Positions 6,194 to 6,930 of a stretch of DNA of 6,930 nucleotides are shown in pieces. Origin of the DNA: Bacteroidota bacterium. Its GTDB lineage: Bacteria; Bacteroidota; Bacteroidia; Flavobacteriales; Flavobacteriaceae. The first letter of the stretch is position 1; each line of letters opens with the position of its first letter. The notes under the pieces are model-generated. The model was not told the origin of the DNA. It did not search any database and saw only the letters and a program-made list of their open reading frames with translations. Made by a program: the position numbers and the translations under genes. The DNA lies in contig JABHYI010000273.1 in NCBI GenBank assembly GCA_018656255.1, forward strand, positions 1 through 6,930. The letters are read 5' to 3'.

Positions 6194-6930
6194 TTATTTT
6201 GTGATAATATTTTTTGTAATGATTTGTTCTGTAGCAATGACAAGTTCTTGCGGGGTGTGATCTGAAATTTTAATTGCAGGATGCACATGATGTTTTAAAT
6301 GCACGCCCAAGCCCATTGGGAAGAATCCGTAGCGCTGTAACTTCCATGAATTATTAACGGTAATAGGCACTACGTATCCCCCTGGCATTTGCTCAAAGAG
6401 CGTTTTTAATCCGCGAGCTTTAAAGGCTCTGGGAGTTCCGTCTTTACTTCTAGTTCCTTCAGGAAAGATGACAACACTTCTATTATTTTTTGCGGCGTAT
6501 TTGCCTAAATCGATGATTTGCTGGGTGGCCTGTAATGGATTTTTTCTATCTATAAGTATTGAGGCTCCATGGGTTAGGTTATAGGATATAGAGGGGATGC
6601 CTTTGCCAAGTTCTTTTTTAGCAATAAAAGCAGGGTGCAATTTTCTTAGATGCCAAATAATTGACGGGATATCCCAGGTGGTTTGATGATTAGATACAAT
6701 TACTAAAGGTACATTTTTTGGGATTTCTTCCTCAATAGTAAAGCTAAAACGAGTGCCCAACAGATTTAAAAAGCGCATCAAAAACCAGTTTAAAAGATCT
6801 ACAACGTTTTTATGACCCTGATACCCGAAAAAGTTAAACCCCACCCATTGCAAAAAATGAAACACTACTGCAGCGCATGCAAAACACAGGTAAAACAAAA
6901 TACTAAAAGGATAGCTGATGATTTTTAACA
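6194..6930 (-). CDS. plsC: 1-acyl-sn-glycerol-3-phosphate acyltransferase, PlsC family (start codon split by the window edge)
   Basis: The protein contains the acyltransferase motifs in order: NHQTTWD (HX4D, His and Asp intact), the KKELGKG and ILIDRKN segments, FPEGTRS, and VPIT. It transfers a fatty acyl group to the sn-2 position of lysophosphatidic acid, giving phosphatidic acid for phospholipid synthesis at the inner membrane. A hydrophobic N-terminal stretch (YPFSILFYLCFACAAVVF) anchors it. A TTG at 6898 could open a 234-residue product, but the frame stays open to the window end. There it reads NTG-TTA-AAA-ATC-ATC-AGC-TAT-CCT, so the protein would begin M-L-K-I-I-S-Y-P, the usual flavobacterial PlsC N-terminus. 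The start is therefore probably at base 6931 (first base unseen), giving 245 residues with H82, D87 and FPEGTRS at 156-162. The stop codon directly abuts that of the convergent fusion gene. Confidence 0.92.
   Translation of the reverse strand, partial: LKIISYPFSILFYLCFACAAVVFHFLQWVGFNFFGYQGHKNVVDLLNWFLMRFLNLLGTRFSFTIEEEIPKNVPLVIVSNHQTTWDIPSIIWHLRKLHPAFIAKKELGKGIPSISYNLTHGASILIDRKNPLQATQQIIDLGKYAAKNNRSVVIFPEGTRSKDGTPRAFKARGLKTLFEQMPGGYVVPITVNNSWKLQRYGFFPMGLGVHLKHHVHPAIKISDHTPQELVIATEQIITKNIITK

Noticed and set aside
6193..6215. ATTAT/ATAAT mini-hairpin followed by TTTTTT just after the fusion gene stop.
   Set aside because: A 5-bp stem of only A-T pairs is too weak, and it lies within plsC coding sequence. 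The T-run is expected in this AT-rich DNA.

Overview
The window reads as an ordinary chromosomal stretch from a low-GC marine-type member of the Flavobacteriaceae (Bacteroidota). The evidence is protein family content (a BNR/VPS10-type 'glycosyl hydrolase' tail, a SusC-type plug, a flavobacterial NtrY-like kinase, a PlsC with the flavobacterial N-terminus), an AT-rich sequence, no clear Shine-Dalgarno sites ahead of the starts, and several Bacteroidota-type -7 elements (TAnnTTTG or one base off). This assignment comes from recognised protein families, not from a search.

Layout. Four genes run rightward over 1-3687: the C-terminal 242 residues of a large BNR/sortilin-like repeat protein, a HemJ/CopD-type membrane protein, an NtrY-like sensor histidine kinase that probably starts at TTG 1398, and an enoyl-CoA hydratase. 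An HD-domain phosphohydrolase follows on the minus strand (3698-4366). It converges with the hydratase across 10 bp and diverges from the next gene across a 126-bp spacer. At 4493-6193 (+) lies the most unusual gene, a secreted 566-residue protein. It starts like a SusC receptor (signal peptide, carboxypeptidase-regulatory-like domain, TonB-box-like segment, plug) but has no beta-barrel; it continues as TPRs and a DUF2135/YfaP-like C-terminal domain. A PlsC-type acyltransferase comes back on the minus strand (6194-6930), and its start codon is split by the window edge. The stop codons of the last two genes directly abut.

How the genes fit together. There is no single pathway. HemJ (haem), enoyl-CoA hydratase (acyl-CoA metabolism), HD phosphohydrolase (nucleotide or small phosphate ester) and PlsC (phospholipid) are housekeeping genes. 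The kinase has no response regulator next to it, so it is an orphan within this window. The plug-TPR-DUF2135 protein has no SusD, transporter or protease partner here. It is the one candidate for a poorly described system, probably a periplasmic or envelope protein that reuses the SusC plug as a binding module rather than as a channel gate.

No RNA genes, insertion sequences, CRISPR arrays, attachment sites or origins were seen. No gap between genes exceeds 300 bases.
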